A DNA stretch of 64,000 bases from Gentiana macrophylla (taxonomy: Eukaryota > Streptophyta > Magnoliopsida > Gentianales > Gentianaceae). Below, one piece after another: positions 9,911 through 22,211 of this stretch; positions within the stretch are counted from its first letter, which is position 1; each line of letters opens with the position of its first letter. Location: contig CM047806.1 in assembly GCA_026214975.1 (NCBI GenBank), positions 101,324,239 through 101,388,238 on the forward strand, in the 5' to 3' direction. The notes beneath the pieces were generated by a model. It was not told the origin of the DNA, made no database searches, and saw nothing but the letters and a program-made list of their open reading frames with translations. A program made the translations under genes and the position numbers.

Positions 9911-11415
9911 ATGGTGTTCACGAGAACCGGAGCGGTGCAGTGGCTTCAGGAGTACGTCAAGAGAGTCCTACGCCAGTTTGTTAGAGGCGGTTTCGTGAGG
10001 CAGAATCCTTCACCTCACCCGAGCCCCACTCCACCCCCTCATACTGCAACCCCTACACCACGATCTCAGCGGAGTTTGTCACCGCGACCTCATCAGGAGC
10101 AACACCCACAATGGCATGTGGGAAGTTCGGTTCAGTTTTCCTTGGTAAGTGACGTTCCAGTGGGTTTAGTACCGCCACCAGTAAGTCACCCTCCACCAAG
10201 GTACAACTACATCTATGGAGAACCAGGAGAAGCACCTATACGAGTCAACTGTAGTGGGAGACATTCCACCACCTCGTACTCCTCAAAGAACTAGTATCTA
10301 TCCCCCACCAGTGAGCTACCCTCCTCCACCAGTGTTTTCTCATCAGCAGCATCAGACCTTTTACCCTCCTCCAGTGGGTCATACTCCCCGACCTACTGTA
10401 CCACCTCCACCCTGTTTTGACCATCAACAAGGTCTTGGTTACCCACCCTACGGTTTACATCAACCCCAGTTTCAACGGCAAGAGATACCTTTTGAATACC
10501 CTCCAGTTTATCCACAAGCCCCACCAGTTAGACCGGCACCTGAGCAAGCACCACCGATTGACTGGTATACGAGATTAAGGAGGAACAAAGTTCAAGACTT
10601 CTTTGGGAATGTCGAGCATTCAAGGCCAAAGAGTGGATAAGGAGTTTTGAGAAGGCATGTAGGAACATACATGTCCCTGAGACCGAGATGGCACAGTTGG
10701 CGGTTAGTTTCCTTTTGGGTGCAGCTGAAGCATGGATAGATGCTATACAGAGCAGTAATGGTAAAGTGACGGATTGGGAAAGCTTTAAGGCAATGTTCTA
10801 TAATGAGTATTTTCCAAAGAATAAATGAGATGACATGGCAAGTCAATTTCTAAAGCATAAGCAAGGTAATTACATGACAGTATCACAATACACCAACAAG
10901 TTTAACGAATTGGGAAGATTCTACCCTGAGTTGATGAAGGTAGAAGAGAGGAAGATGGCCCTATACAAGGAAGGGTTATCATATCGATCTGATCGGCATG
11001 TTAGGTTTCACAACCAAGAACATGGCTGAGTTGTTGAATAAGGCCTTAGAGGTTGAGACATTCAGGAAGAAGGCCACCGTTGTTATCGGGAGCAAGAGGA
11101 ATTTTGGAACAAGCCAGGGCAATAGCCGGGGAGCACCCCAACAAAATTTCAAGAAGACAACGGCCCCTACAGCGAGTAAGCCACCCACCGGAGCACCTTT
11201 ATGCTCTAAGTGCAACAGGAATCACTCAGGTGAGTGTAAGGCTAATACAGAGAGGCTCGCTACTCTGTGGAGATTTAGGACATTTTGCCAAGATGTGTCC
11301 CACGAAGGGAGTTCGAATATTCGGAAGCAAGGAAGTGGGAAAGGCGCCCAAGTCGCCTGATTCGAGTCTTTGCGATGGATCTTTGAGATAACGAAACGGA
11401 CGATAATGTTATTTC
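9911..11415 (+). CDS. gag: Tekay gag, copy 1 (frame broken in this sequence)
   Basis: Gag forms the virus-like particle and binds RNA. The start is the ATG at 9911 (MVFTRTGAV), shared by all copies. A basic N-terminus is followed by a Pro/Tyr-rich region at about 10000-10560 with YPPP and PPPV repeats and a PPVY motif. The capsid core follows (WYTRLRRNKVQDFF, then IRSFEKACRNIHVPE and FLLGAAEAW). Two zinc knuckles end the protein: CSKCNRNHSGEC (about 11200-11236) and, damaged here, the CX2CX4HX4C knuckle. Several frame changes, for example near 10235, 10825 and 11255, fall mostly at CAG or CTG and may be sequencing errors. The exon ends at the intron-like segment, where the AG of the donor exon is also lost. 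Confidence 0.8.
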
Positions 11416-11509
11416 GTACCTTTTTTTTAATTTAATTTATTTGAGTACTTTTATAGCACGATTTAAATCATGTTGTATTTGTATTTAAATAAATGAATTT
11501 ACATCCTAG
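11416..11509 (+). other. Intron-like segment between gag and pol, copy 1
   Basis: 94 bp, from GTACC to CCTAG, strongly AT-rich. It corresponds to the 95-bp segments of copies 2 and 3. The upstream exon reads ATTTC|GTACC where the others read ATTTCAG|GTACC, so the donor-side AG is missing here. Confidence 0.7.
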
Positions 11510-14500
11510 GTACAATAATATTAGACAACTTAGCAGTTACGGCGTTGTTTGATACGGGAGCGTCTAATACTTTTGTGTCAACTAAGATAGCTAAGAAGTT
11601 TAACTTGCCAATGGAACCTTTAAGAAATACTTTGGAGATAACAACACCTTTAGGGAAGGTGACTAAGGTAACCAAGTTGATACCCCTGGTAGAGGTTCGA
11701 GTTGGAAAGTATTGTTGCAAGAGTGACTTTACGGTTTTAGACTTTTCAGATTTTGATGTGATTCTTGGAATAGATTGGCTATCCGAGAATTTCGTCCACT
11801 TAGATTGTAGAGAAAAGAGAGTGACCTTTAAGATACCGGGAAAATCAGATAAGACTTATCAAGGTAACATTTACAAGCCTAGTAAGAAGCGTCACCCTAT
11901 AATTTCAGCGGTTAAGGCTATAAGGGCTTGTCAGAAAGGTTGTGAAGGCTACTTGTTGTACGCAGTTGATGTGGAGCAGGTAAAACCTAAGTTAGAGGAG
12001 ACCCCTGTAGTCAAGGAATACCCCGAAGTGTTTCCAGAAGAGTTACCGGGAAACATGCCGGATAGAGAGATAGAATTCGAGATCAAGTTGATGCCAGGAG
12101 CGGCACCAGTTGCTAAGGCACCCTATAGAATGGCACCGGCTGAATTGAAGGAGTTGAAAGCACAACTCAAGGATATGCTTGAGAGGAATATAATTCAGCC
12201 TAGTACTTCGCCTTGGGGAGCCCCAGTGTTGTTTGTTAAGAAGAAAGATGGTAGCATGAGGATGTGCATAGACTATCGAGCGTTGAATAATCTGACCATC
12301 AAGAATAAATACCCGTTGCCGAGGATTGATGATTTGTTTAACCAGTTGCAAGGCAAGAGAGTGTTTTCTAAGATTGATCTTAGATCGAGGATACCACCAT
12401 TGAAGATCAAGGTAGCGATATACCAAAGACAACTTTTCAAGATTTAGGTATGGACATTATGAGTTCTTAGTTATGCCTTTTGGACTCACTAATGCCCCAT
12501 CTGCATTTATGGATTTAATGCAGCGTGTTTTCATGCCATACTTGGATAAGTTTGTGATAGTGTTCATAGATGACATCCTTGTATACTCTAAGGATGAGAA
12601 GGAACATGAAGAACACTTAAGGATAGTGCTGGATACATTAAAGGAGAACCAGTTGTATGCCAAGTTCTCGAAGTGCGACTTTTGGTTGAATCAAGTGAGT
12701 TTCTTGGGTCATGTCATTTCTGGAGATGGCATTAAGGTTGATCCCGCGAAGATTGAAGCAGTTGAGAAGTGGTCCAGACCGACTACCGTTTCAGAGGTTA
12801 GAAGTTTTCTCGTTTGGTGGTGGCTATTATAGGAAGTTTGTACAAGACTTCTCAAAGATAGCTACACCACTTACCCGGCTCACTCAAAAGGATGTGAAGT
12901 TCGAGTGGACCAGTGAGTGTGAAGATGCTTTTCAGACGTTGAAAAAGAGGTTGACTACAGCCCCAGTTTTGGCAGTTCCGGAGATCTTTGATAATTATGA
13001 TGTCTACACGGATGCTTCGGGACAAGGTTTAGGTTGTGTGTTGATGCAGGGAGGAAGGTAATTGCTTATGCATCCCGACAGTTGAAGGTGCATGAGAAGA
13101 ATTACCCAACACATGACTTAGAGTTGGCAGCAGTAGTGTTTGCCCTAAAGACTTGGAGGCACTACCTGTATGGAGTTAAGGCCAGGATCTTCACCGATCA
13201 CAAGAGTTTGAAGTATTTCTTTACCCAGGAAAATCTGAATATGAGACAAAGGAGATGGCTGGAGTTCGTAAGGATTATGACTTGGAGATTCGGTATCATC
13301 CGGTAAAGCAAATGTAGTGGCTGATGCCTTGAGCGAAAAACCAAAGTGTTTGCGATGATCGAGTGTTGAAGACGTTGCGAAAGGTTAGATGGGTTGAGAA
13401 TCCGAAGCTTTGATCAGATTGAAGACCGGCGGTTTATAGCACCATTGTTAGCAAGGTGCGAGTTGATGGATGACATTCGGGAAAAGCAAGATGAAGACCA
13501 GTGTTGGTTGACTTGAAGCGAGTTGCAAGGGAAAAGCCTACGGTTGGATATGTGTTAGATAAGAATGGCAATCTTTGGTACCAGGATCGTTTGTGTGTGC
13601 CTAAGGTTGGTGATTTAAGACAGAGAGTCATGGAAGAGGCACATAGGATTGCTTTCAGATTCATCCAGGAGCTACCAAAATGTACAGAGACTTGAAGGAA
13701 AGGTTTTGGTGGCCCTCGATGAAACTGGAGATAGCCAAGTTCGTTGCAGAGTGTGATACTTGCCAGAAGGTTAAAGCGGAACATAGAAGACCGGAGGAAT
13801 GCTTAAGCCATTGGATATCCCGAAATGGAAGTGGGATAAGATCACTATGGACTTTATCACCGGTTTACCTAAGGCGAGGCGGTAATGATGCGATTTGGGT
13901 GATTGTGGATAGATTGACCAAATCCGCTCATTTCTTACCATATAAGGTCGATATGCCCTTGAAGAAAATGACGACACTATACTTGGATAATATAGTGAAG
14001 TTACACGGAGTACCTATCTCGATAGTTTCGGATCGTGATTCGAGGTTCGTCAGTCGGTTTTGGAAAAGTTTACAAGCAGCTTTTGGAACCAAGTTGGATT
14101 TGAGTACGGCCTTTCATCCTCAGACAGATGGACAATCTGAGAGAACCATCCAAACACTTGAAGATATGTTGAGAGCTTGTGTGTTGGAAGTAGGTGGATC
14201 ATGGGATGATTACCTACCGGTAGCGGAGTTTGCTTACAACAACGGTTATCATGCAAGTATTGGCATGCCACCGTTTGAAGCATTATATGGAAGAAGATGT
14301 AGAACACATTTGTTTTGGAATGAAGTCGGGAAAGACAAATCACCGGGCGAGAATTGGTCGAGCAAGCTAAAGAAAGGGTTCAATTTGGTCAAGAAGAATC
14401 AAGGCGGCGGCTCAAGATAGACAGAGAAGAGTTGGGCGATGTTAGAAGGAGACCTCTTGAGTTTGAAGTTGGTGAAAGAGTGTATCTACGAGCTTCACCA

Positions 14501-14905
14501 ATGAAGGGAGTGAAACGTTTTGGACAAAAAGGAAAGCTAAGCCCTAGGTACGTTGGGCCTTTTGAGATTCTAGAAAGAATTGGACCTTTGGCTTACAGAC
14601 TCAAGTTACCAGAATCCATGTCGAGAGTCCACAACGTGTTTCATGTCTCAATGTTAAAGAAGTGTTTGACCAAGACGGATATTGAGACTACTGTTGATCC
14701 GGAGGGTCTCCGGGATAATCTTTCAATGCGATGAGACACCGACCGAAATTTTGGACCGGAAGGAAAAGATGATTAAGAGACGGTTGATTCCTTTAGTTCT
14801 CGTGCAATGGAGCAATCATTCACGGATGAAGCTACTTGGGAAGTTGAGGACGATATGATCGGCGAGTTCCCAGATTTTATGGACTTACTGGGTATGTTTT
14901 AAGTT
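11510..14905 (+). CDS. pol: Tekay pol, copy 1: protease, RT, RNase H, integrase, chromodomain
   Basis: Pol copies the RNA into DNA and inserts it. Domains in order: aspartic protease with DTG at 11551-11559; reverse transcriptase with [17 protein letters not shown] and FIDD motifs (12563-12574); RNase H with [10 protein letters not shown] near 13006; integrase with an HHCC zinc site (about 13660-13790), first catalytic Asp in a disrupted stretch near 13850, VSDRDSRF near 14030 and ERTIQTLE near 14143; and a chromodomain near 14740-14880 ([15 protein letters not shown], then DEATW-like sequence in another frame). The first open stretch (11510-12390) covers protease and half of RT. Frame breaks at 12385, 12440, 12815, 13060, 13300-13440 and later fall largely at CAG/CTG/CCGG. 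Confidence 0.8.
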
Positions 14906-14924
14906 TCGAGGACGAAACTCCTTT

Positions 14925-14935
14925 AAGGGGAAGAA
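14925..14935 (+). promoter_or_regulatory. Polypurine tract, copy 1
   Basis: AAGGGGAAGAA abuts LTR2. It primes plus-strand synthesis. The same tract abuts LTR3 (22201-22211) and LTR4 (29493-29505). Confidence 0.8.
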
Positions 14936-17093
14936 TGTAATATTCCGATTTTCGGAAAGAGGCAGACGTGATCATTTTGCAAAACGAAATATTGGGTTCT
15001 GTTCCTTTTATTCGGAGTTTAAGTATTTGTTAAATTATATATGTATATTTCAAATATATATATGTATATAGTTAAGGAAGATAATAAGATCTTTATCCTT
15101 TTTTTGGGATTTATCTTATTATAAAGGAAGATAATAAGATCTTTATCCTTTTTTTGGGATTTATCTTATTATAAAGGAAGATAATAAGATCTTTATCCTT
15201 TTTTTTGGGATTTATCTTATTATAAAGGAAGATAATAAGATCTTTATCCTTTTTTTGGGATTTATCTTATTATAAAGGAAGATAATAAGATCTCTATCTT
15301 TTTTTTGGGATTTTCTATTTAAGGAGAATAAATCTCCACAATTCTTATAACCTACTAGAAATCAGATTTTCTCCACCTCCATATACTCTCTGCGTGTGTG
15401 AGCCAAAAATTAGGGCTGAGAGTTTTTCAATCGGCTGTTAAAGCAATTCTTGACGGTTTTCAGATCAGAGTAAAGCGCCGGAATCGTTGTGAAGAAGGCA
15501 ACGTTTTGATTGCAGAAAGTTGAAGCTTTGATAAGAGAAAGATCGGTTTTAGCTCTCTGTTTCTCGAGTTTTGCTTGTTGGAATAAGCTTGCTAAAGGTA
15601 AGAAGCTCTTCCTACAATCTAATTGTGGTTTAGAGTAGAATAGATCATGTTTTGGATGCATATTGTATCAAGTTTTAAGCTTAGATGATGTTTAAGGATT
15701 AAGTTTTGTTTTGGATCTTAAAAGACATGTTTTTCTACTGTTTTTTCTGCTATAATTCATGTGCAAGATGTTTGGAAACGAGTAGAGACCGTTAAGGGTT
15801 GGAAAACAGGTTTTAGGGCTTTTTCTCCGTAGGATGCGTACGCATTGGCTAGCAATGCGCCCGCATTCCTGATGCAGGATTGCTTAGAATAAGTGCAGCA
15901 GGGATGCGCACGCATTCCAGAGTAATGCGCATGCATTGCCCCAGTTTCTATGTAATGTTGTTTTAAGCTATGTTTTGAATTTTAAACCTTAATTCATGAT
16001 TAAATAACATTAATTGAATATGAACAAGCCCCGATTGAGTTTCTGATTCGTTCAGTTAAAACACCGGATGTACTCTTAAAGGGAGTTGAAGTTCGGATCC
16101 GTCGGAAGGGCATGAAAGGGCTTGTGCTTTGATGAACTAGGGTTCATCAATGTCATGTAATTGATAGGATGTGATGTCTAGTTGTCTAAGTGAGGAGTAG
16201 AGTCGATAAGAGTATTATTCTGAAAACACTTAGGTGACTAGTTAATTCACATTAATAATTACATAAGTGTAGTAAAAGCTAAAACGTCATCTATTCTTGG
16301 TTAGGCACTAATTCAAATCGGCGATGTGATACGTTCATAAAAGGTGGACAACGCTCACGCTCTCAAAGGTGAAGGGTAGTGGAGGAAATCCATCGAACGT
16401 ATATGCATACCGGGAGATCCCGGGACTACCGGTGCTAATCACCGTAGTTGGCAAGTATATCTCGTGGTGGAATTTTCACCATGCATTGTGTCCTTGAGTA
16501 ATGATGTAACAAAGATAAGCTAAGTTAGAAACGTATAGTCACGACGTGTCGATGGGCATGTAGTGAACCCTAGATCGAGTCGGTCTCAGTAAGGCAAATC
16601 TTTTAATAATAAACCTTAATTATATTGTAGCTTCTACTTCTTACTTTGTACATTGTACTTACCTCAAATGCATGTTTATTTATGTGTTTGGGGGAGAGAA
16701 GACGAACAGGTAAATGATGAGTTCGAGGAGAACTTTGATGACGACGTTTGAGGGCGCGGAGTTGAAGACTTTGATTAATTATTATTCATTTCTTTATTTA
16801 TTTCCTAGATTTGGATTATTATTGGATTTTGTAGTTTACTTTTAGTACTTTGGAATTCGTACTGTTTTGGGATTCGTTGGTTTTGTTTCGGATGTAATAA
16901 CTTTACATTTCCTTCTCTAGTTCTTGAATTTCTATTCTGAGATGTTTGAAAAAAATTACCCGAGTCTTTTTAGCTTCCGTTTGCTTTTATTTGATACGAC
17001 GTAGTAGAGGCTTACGTGTAATATTATTTATTTAATATTATGCGTGCGAACGTTCGATTCGGATAAGGACTCGGTGTTCGAAGCGGGCGTTAC
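14936..17093 (+). mobile_element. Tekay LTR2
   Basis: 2158 bp, TGTAATATTCC to GGCGTTAC. It has five AT-rich hairpin units (15074-15312) before the TATA-like box. It serves as 3' LTR for internal 1 and 5' LTR for internal 2. Confidence 0.9.
15074..15312. repeat. AT-rich hairpin tandem array in LTR2, five units
   Basis: Four units read AAGATCTTTATCC and then GGGATTTATC; the last reads CTCTATC and joins the TATA-like box. Each unit contains an inverted pair (ATAATAAGAT and ATCTTATTAT). Confidence 0.9.
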
Positions 17094-17193
17094 TGATTGG
17101 TATCGTAGAGAAGCGTCTTTTAGGCTTTCTTTCTATTAAGATAAGTTCTCTTTAGACCTCTTAGTAACGATTTGGTTTTCGTTGATCATCAGG

Positions 17194-18695
17194 ATGGTGT
17201 TCACGAGAACCGGAGCGGTGCGTGGCTTCGTGAGTACGTCAAGAGAGTCCTACGCCAGCTTTGTTAGAGCGGTTTCGTGAGGCGTAATCCTTCACCTCAC
17301 CCGAGCCCCACTCCACCCCTCATCTGCAACCCCTACACCACGATCTCAGCGGAGTTTGTCACCGCGACCTCATCAGGAGCAACACCCACAATGGCATGTG
17401 GGAAGTTCGGTTCGATTTTCCTTGGTAAGTGACGTTCAGTGGGTTTAGTACCGCCACCAAGAAGTCACCCTCCACCAAGGTACAACTACATCTATGGAGA
17501 ACCAGGAGAAGCACCTATATGAGTCAACAGAGGGAGACATTCCACCGATCTCGTACCCCGAAAGAACTAGTATCTATCCCCACCAAAGAGCTACCCTCCT
17601 CCACCGGTGTTTTCTCATCGGCAAGACATCGGACCTTTTACCCTCCTCTAGTGGGTCATACTCCCGACCCTCTGTACCACCTCCACCTGTTTTGACCATC
17701 AACAAGGTCTTGGTTACCCACCCCACGGTTTACATCAACCCCATTTCAACGGCAAGAGATACCTTTGAATACCCTCCGCTTTATCCACAAGCCCCACCAG
17801 CTTAGACCGGCACTGAGCAAGCACCACCGATTGACTGGTATACGAGATTAAGGAGGAACAAAGTTCAAGACTTCTTTGGGAATGTCGAGCATTCAAGGCG
17901 AAGAGTGGATAAGGAGTTTTGAGAAGGCATGTAGGAACATACATGTCCCCGAGACCGAGATGGCACAGTTGGCGGTTAGTTTCCTTTTGGGTGCAGCTGA
18001 AGCATGGATAGATGCTATACAGAGCAGTAATGGTAAAGTGACGGATTGGGAAAGCTTTAAGGCAATGTTCTATAATGAGTATTTTCCAGCAACAGTGCAG
18101 ATAGACATGGCAAGTCAATTTCTAAAGCATAAGCAAGGTAATTACATGACAGTATCACAATACACCAACAAGTTTAACGAGTTGGGAAGATTCTACCCTG
18201 AGTTGATGAAGGTAGAAGAGAGGAAGATGGCCCTATACAAGGAAGGGTTATCATATCGATATCTGATCGGCATGTTGGGTTTCACAACCAAGAACATGGC
18301 TGAGTTGTTGAATAAGGCCTTAGAGGTTGAGACATTCGGAAGAAGGCCACCGTTGTTATCGGGAGCAAGAGGAATTTTGGAACAAGCCAGGGGCAATAGC
18401 CGGGAGCACCCCAACAAAATTTCAAGAAGACAACGGCCCCTACAATGAGTAAGCCACCCACCGGAGCACCTTTATGCTCTAAGTGCAACAACAGAATCAC
18501 TCAGTGAGTGTAAGGCTAATCTGAGGAGGCTGCTACTACTGTGTGGAGATTTAGGACATTTTGCCAAGATGTGTCCCACGAAGGGGAGTTCGAATATTCT
18601 GAAGCAAGGAAGTGGGAAAGGCGGCCCAAGTCGCCAAGTTCGAGTCTTTGCAGTGGATGCTGAGATAACAGAACCGGACGATAATGTTATTTCAG
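17194..18695 (+). CDS. gag: Tekay gag, copy 2 (frame broken in this sequence)
   Basis: Same Gag as copy 1, starting at the ATG at 17194. The capsid core is open from 17876 to about 18345, where GRRPPLL shows a frame change one base away from the FRKKATVV reading of copy 3. The Pro-rich N-terminal half is scrambled by small indels. Both zinc knuckles are present in pieces near 18475-18580. The exon end is intact: V-I-S and then TCAG|GTACC at 18692-18700. Confidence 0.8.
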
Positions 18696-18790
18696 GTACC
18701 TTTTTGTTTAATTTAATTTATTTGAGTACTTTTATAGCACGATTTAAATCATGTTGTATTTGTATTTAAATAAATGAATTTACATCCTAG
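18696..18790 (+). other. Intron-like segment between gag and pol, copy 2
   Basis: 95 bp, GTACCTTTTTG to ACATCCTAG, same sequence as copy 3. Reading through gives a 24-residue tail and a TAA stop inside the segment (end of the frame at 18769). Removing it joins VISG to TIILDN and the protease in frame. Confidence 0.8.
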
Positions 18791-21700
18791 GTACAATAAT
18801 ATTAGACAACTTAGCAGTTACGGCGTTGTTTGATACGGGAGCGTCTAATACTTTTGTGTCAACTAAGATAGCTAAGAAGCTTAACTTGCCAATGGAACCT
18901 TTAAGAAATACTTTGGAGATAACAACACCTTTAGGGAAGGTGACTAAGGTAACCAAGTTGATACCCCTGGTAGAGGTTCGAGTTGGAAAGTATTGTTGCA
19001 AGAGTGACTTTACGGTTTTAGACTTTTCGATTTTGATGTGATTCTTGGAATAGATTGGCTATCCGAGAATTTCGTCCACTTAGATTGTAGAGAAAAGAGA
19101 GTGACCTTTAAGATACCGGGAAAATCAGATAAGACTTATCAAGGTAACATTTACAAGCCTAGTAAGAAGCGTCACCCTATAATTTCAGCGGTTAAGGCTA
19201 TAAGGGCTTGTCAGAAAGGTTGTGAAGGCTACTTGTTGTACGCAGTTGATGTGGAGCAGGTAAAACCTAAGTTAGAGGAGACCCCAGTAGTCAAGGAATA
19301 CCCGAAGTGTTTCGGAAGAGTTACCGGAAACATGCCGGATAGAGAAGATAAATTCGAGATCAAGTTGATGCCAGGAGCGGCACCAGTTGCTAAGGCACCC
19401 TATAGAATGGCACCGGCTGAATTGAAGGAGTTGAAAGCACAACTCAAGGATATGCTTGAGAGGAATATAATTCAGCCTAGTACTTCGCCTTGGGGAGCCC
19501 CAGTGTTGTTTGTTAAGAAGAAAGATGGTAGCATGAGGATGTGCATAGACTATCGAGCGTTGAATAATCGACCATCAAGAATAAATACCCGTTACCGAGG
19601 ATTGATGATTTGTTTAACCAGATTGCAAGGCAAGAGAGTGTTTTCTAAGATTGATCTTAGATCGAGATACCACCATTGAAGATCAAGGTAGCGAGATATA
19701 CCAAAGACAAACTTTCAAGATGAGGTATGGACATTATGAGTTCTTAGTTATGCCTTTTGGACTCACTAATGCCCCATCTGCATTTATGGATTTAATGCAG
19801 CGTGTTTTCATGCCATACTTGGATAAGTTTGTGATAGTGTTCATAGATGACATCCTTGTATACTCTAAGGATGAGAAGGAACATGAAGAACACTTAAGGA
19901 TAGTCTGGATACATTAAAGGAGAACCAGTTTGTATGCCAAGTTCTCGGTGCGACTTTTGGTTGAATCAAGTGAGTTTCTTGGGTCATGTCATTTCTGGAG
20001 ATGGCATTAAGGTTGATCCCGCGAAGATTGAAGCAGTTGAGAAGTGGTCCAGACCGACTACCGTTTCAGAGGTTAGAAGTTTTCTCGGTTTGGCTGGCTA
20101 TTATAGGAAGTTTGTACAAGACTTCTCAAAGATAGCTACACCACTTACCCGGCTCACTCAAAAGGATGTGAAGTTCGAGTGGACCAGTGAGTGTGAAGAT
20201 GCTTTTCAGACGTTGAAAAGAGGTTGACTACAGCCCCAGTTTTGGCAGTTCCGGAGATCTTTGATAATTATGATGTCTACACGGATGCTTCGGGACAAGG
20301 TTTAGGTTGTGTGTTGATGCAGGGAGGGAAGGTAATTGCTTATGCATCCCGACAGTTGAAGGTGCATGAGAAGAATTACCCAACACATGACTTAGAGTTG
20401 GCAGCAGTAGTGTTTGCCCTAAAGACTTGGAGGCACTACCTGTATGGAGTTAAGGCCAGGATCTTCACCGATCACAAGAGTTTGAAGTATTTCTTTACCC
20501 AGAAAATCTGAATATGAGACAAAGGAGATGGCTGGAGTTCGTAAGGATTATGACTTGGAGATTCAGTATCATCCGGTAAAGCAAATGTAGTGGTGATGCC
20601 TTGAGCGAGAAAACCGGTGTTTGCGATGTCGAGTGTTGAAGACGTTGCGAAAGGTTAGATGGGTTGAGAATCCGAAGCTTTGATCAGTTGAAGACCGGCG
20701 ATTTATGGCACCATTGTTAGCAAGGTCCGAGTTGATGGATGACATTCGGGAAAAGCAAGATGAAGACCCAGTGTTGGTTGACTTGAAGCGAGTTGCAAGG
20801 GAAAAGCCTACGGTTGGATATGTGTTAGATAAGAATGGCAATCTTTGGTACCAGGATCGTTTGTGTGTGCCTAAGGTTGGTGATTTAAGACAGAGAGTCA
20901 TGGAAGAGGCACATAGGATTGCTTTCGCAGATTCATCCAGGAGCTACCAAAATGTACAGAGACTTGAAGGAAAGGTTTTGGTGGCCCTCGATGAAACTGG
21001 AGATAGCCAAGTTCGTTGCAGAGTGTGATACTTGCCAGAAGGTTAAAGCGGAACATAGAAGACCGGGAGGAATGCTTAAGCCATTGGATATCCCAGAATG
21101 GAAGTGGGATAAGATCACTATGGACTTTATCACCGGTTTACCTAAGACGAGAGGCGGTAATGATGCGATTTGGGTGATTGTGGATAGATTGACCAAATCC
21201 GCTCATTTCTTACCATATAATATAAGGTCGATATGCCCTTGAAGAAAATGACGACACTATACTTGGATAATATAGTGAAGTTACACGGAGTACCTATCTC
21301 GATAGTTTCGGATCGTGATTCGAGGTTCGTCAGTCGGTTTTGGAAAAGTTTACAAGCAGCTTTTGGAACCAAGTTGGATTTGAGTACGGCCTTTCATCCT
21401 CAGACAGATGGACAATCTGAGAGAACCATCCAAACACTTGAAGATATGTTGAGAGCTTGTGTGTTGGAAGTAGGTGGATCATGGGATGATTACCTACCGG
21501 TAGCGGAGTTTGCTTACAACAACGGTTATCATGCAAGTATTGGCATGCCACCGTTTGAAGCATTATATGGAAGAAGATGTAGAACACCGCCGTTTTGGGA
21601 TGAAGTCGGGAAAGACAAATCACCGGGCCGGTTGGTCGAGCAAGCTAAAGAAAGGGTTCAATTGGTCAAGAAGAAATCAAAAGCGGCTCAAGATAGACGT

Positions 21701-22175
21701 AAGAGTTGGGCGGATGTTAGAAGGAGACCTCTTGAGTTTGAAGTTGGTGAAAGAGTGTATCTACGAGCTTCACCAATGAAGGGAGTGAAACGTTTTGGAC
21801 AAAAAAGGAAAGCTAAGCCCTGAGTGCGTTGGACCTTTTGAGATTCTAGAAAGAATTGGACCTTTGGCTTACAGAGACTCAAGTTACGAGAATCCATGTC
21901 GAGAGTCCACAACGTGTTTCATGTCTCAATGTTAAAGAAGTGTTTGACCAAGACGGATATTGAGACTCTCGTTGATCCGGAGGGTCTCCGGATAATCTTT
22001 GAAATGCGATGAGACACCGACCAGAATTTTGGACCGGAAGGAAAAGATGATTAAGAGACGGTTGATTCCTTTAGTTCGGTGCAATGGAGCAATCATTCAC
22101 GGATGAAGCTACTTGGGAAGTTGAGGACGATATGATCAGCGAGTTCCCAGATTTTATGGACTTACTGGTATGTTT
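18791..22175 (+). CDS. pol: Tekay pol, copy 2: protease, RT, RNase H, integrase, chromodomain
   Basis: Same domain order as copy 1. Protease DTG is at 18832-18840. RT FIDD is near 19840-19851. RNase H ([10 protein letters not shown]) lies in an open stretch 20224-20511. Integrase runs from about 20919 (zinc site [11 protein letters not shown]) through VSDRDSRF near 21306 to ERTIQTLE near 21421. The longest open stretch, 21233-21823, includes the last two catalytic residues and the GPFEIL-type C-terminus. The chromodomain is visible at 22084-22170 ([16 protein letters not shown]). Frame changes at about 19030, 19300, 19575, 19675, 19915 and 20215 are nearly all single-base differences at CAG, CTG or CCGG relative to the other copies. 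Confidence 0.8.
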
Positions 22176-22211
22176 TAAGTTTCGAGGACGAAACTCCTTT
22201 AAGGGGAAGAA

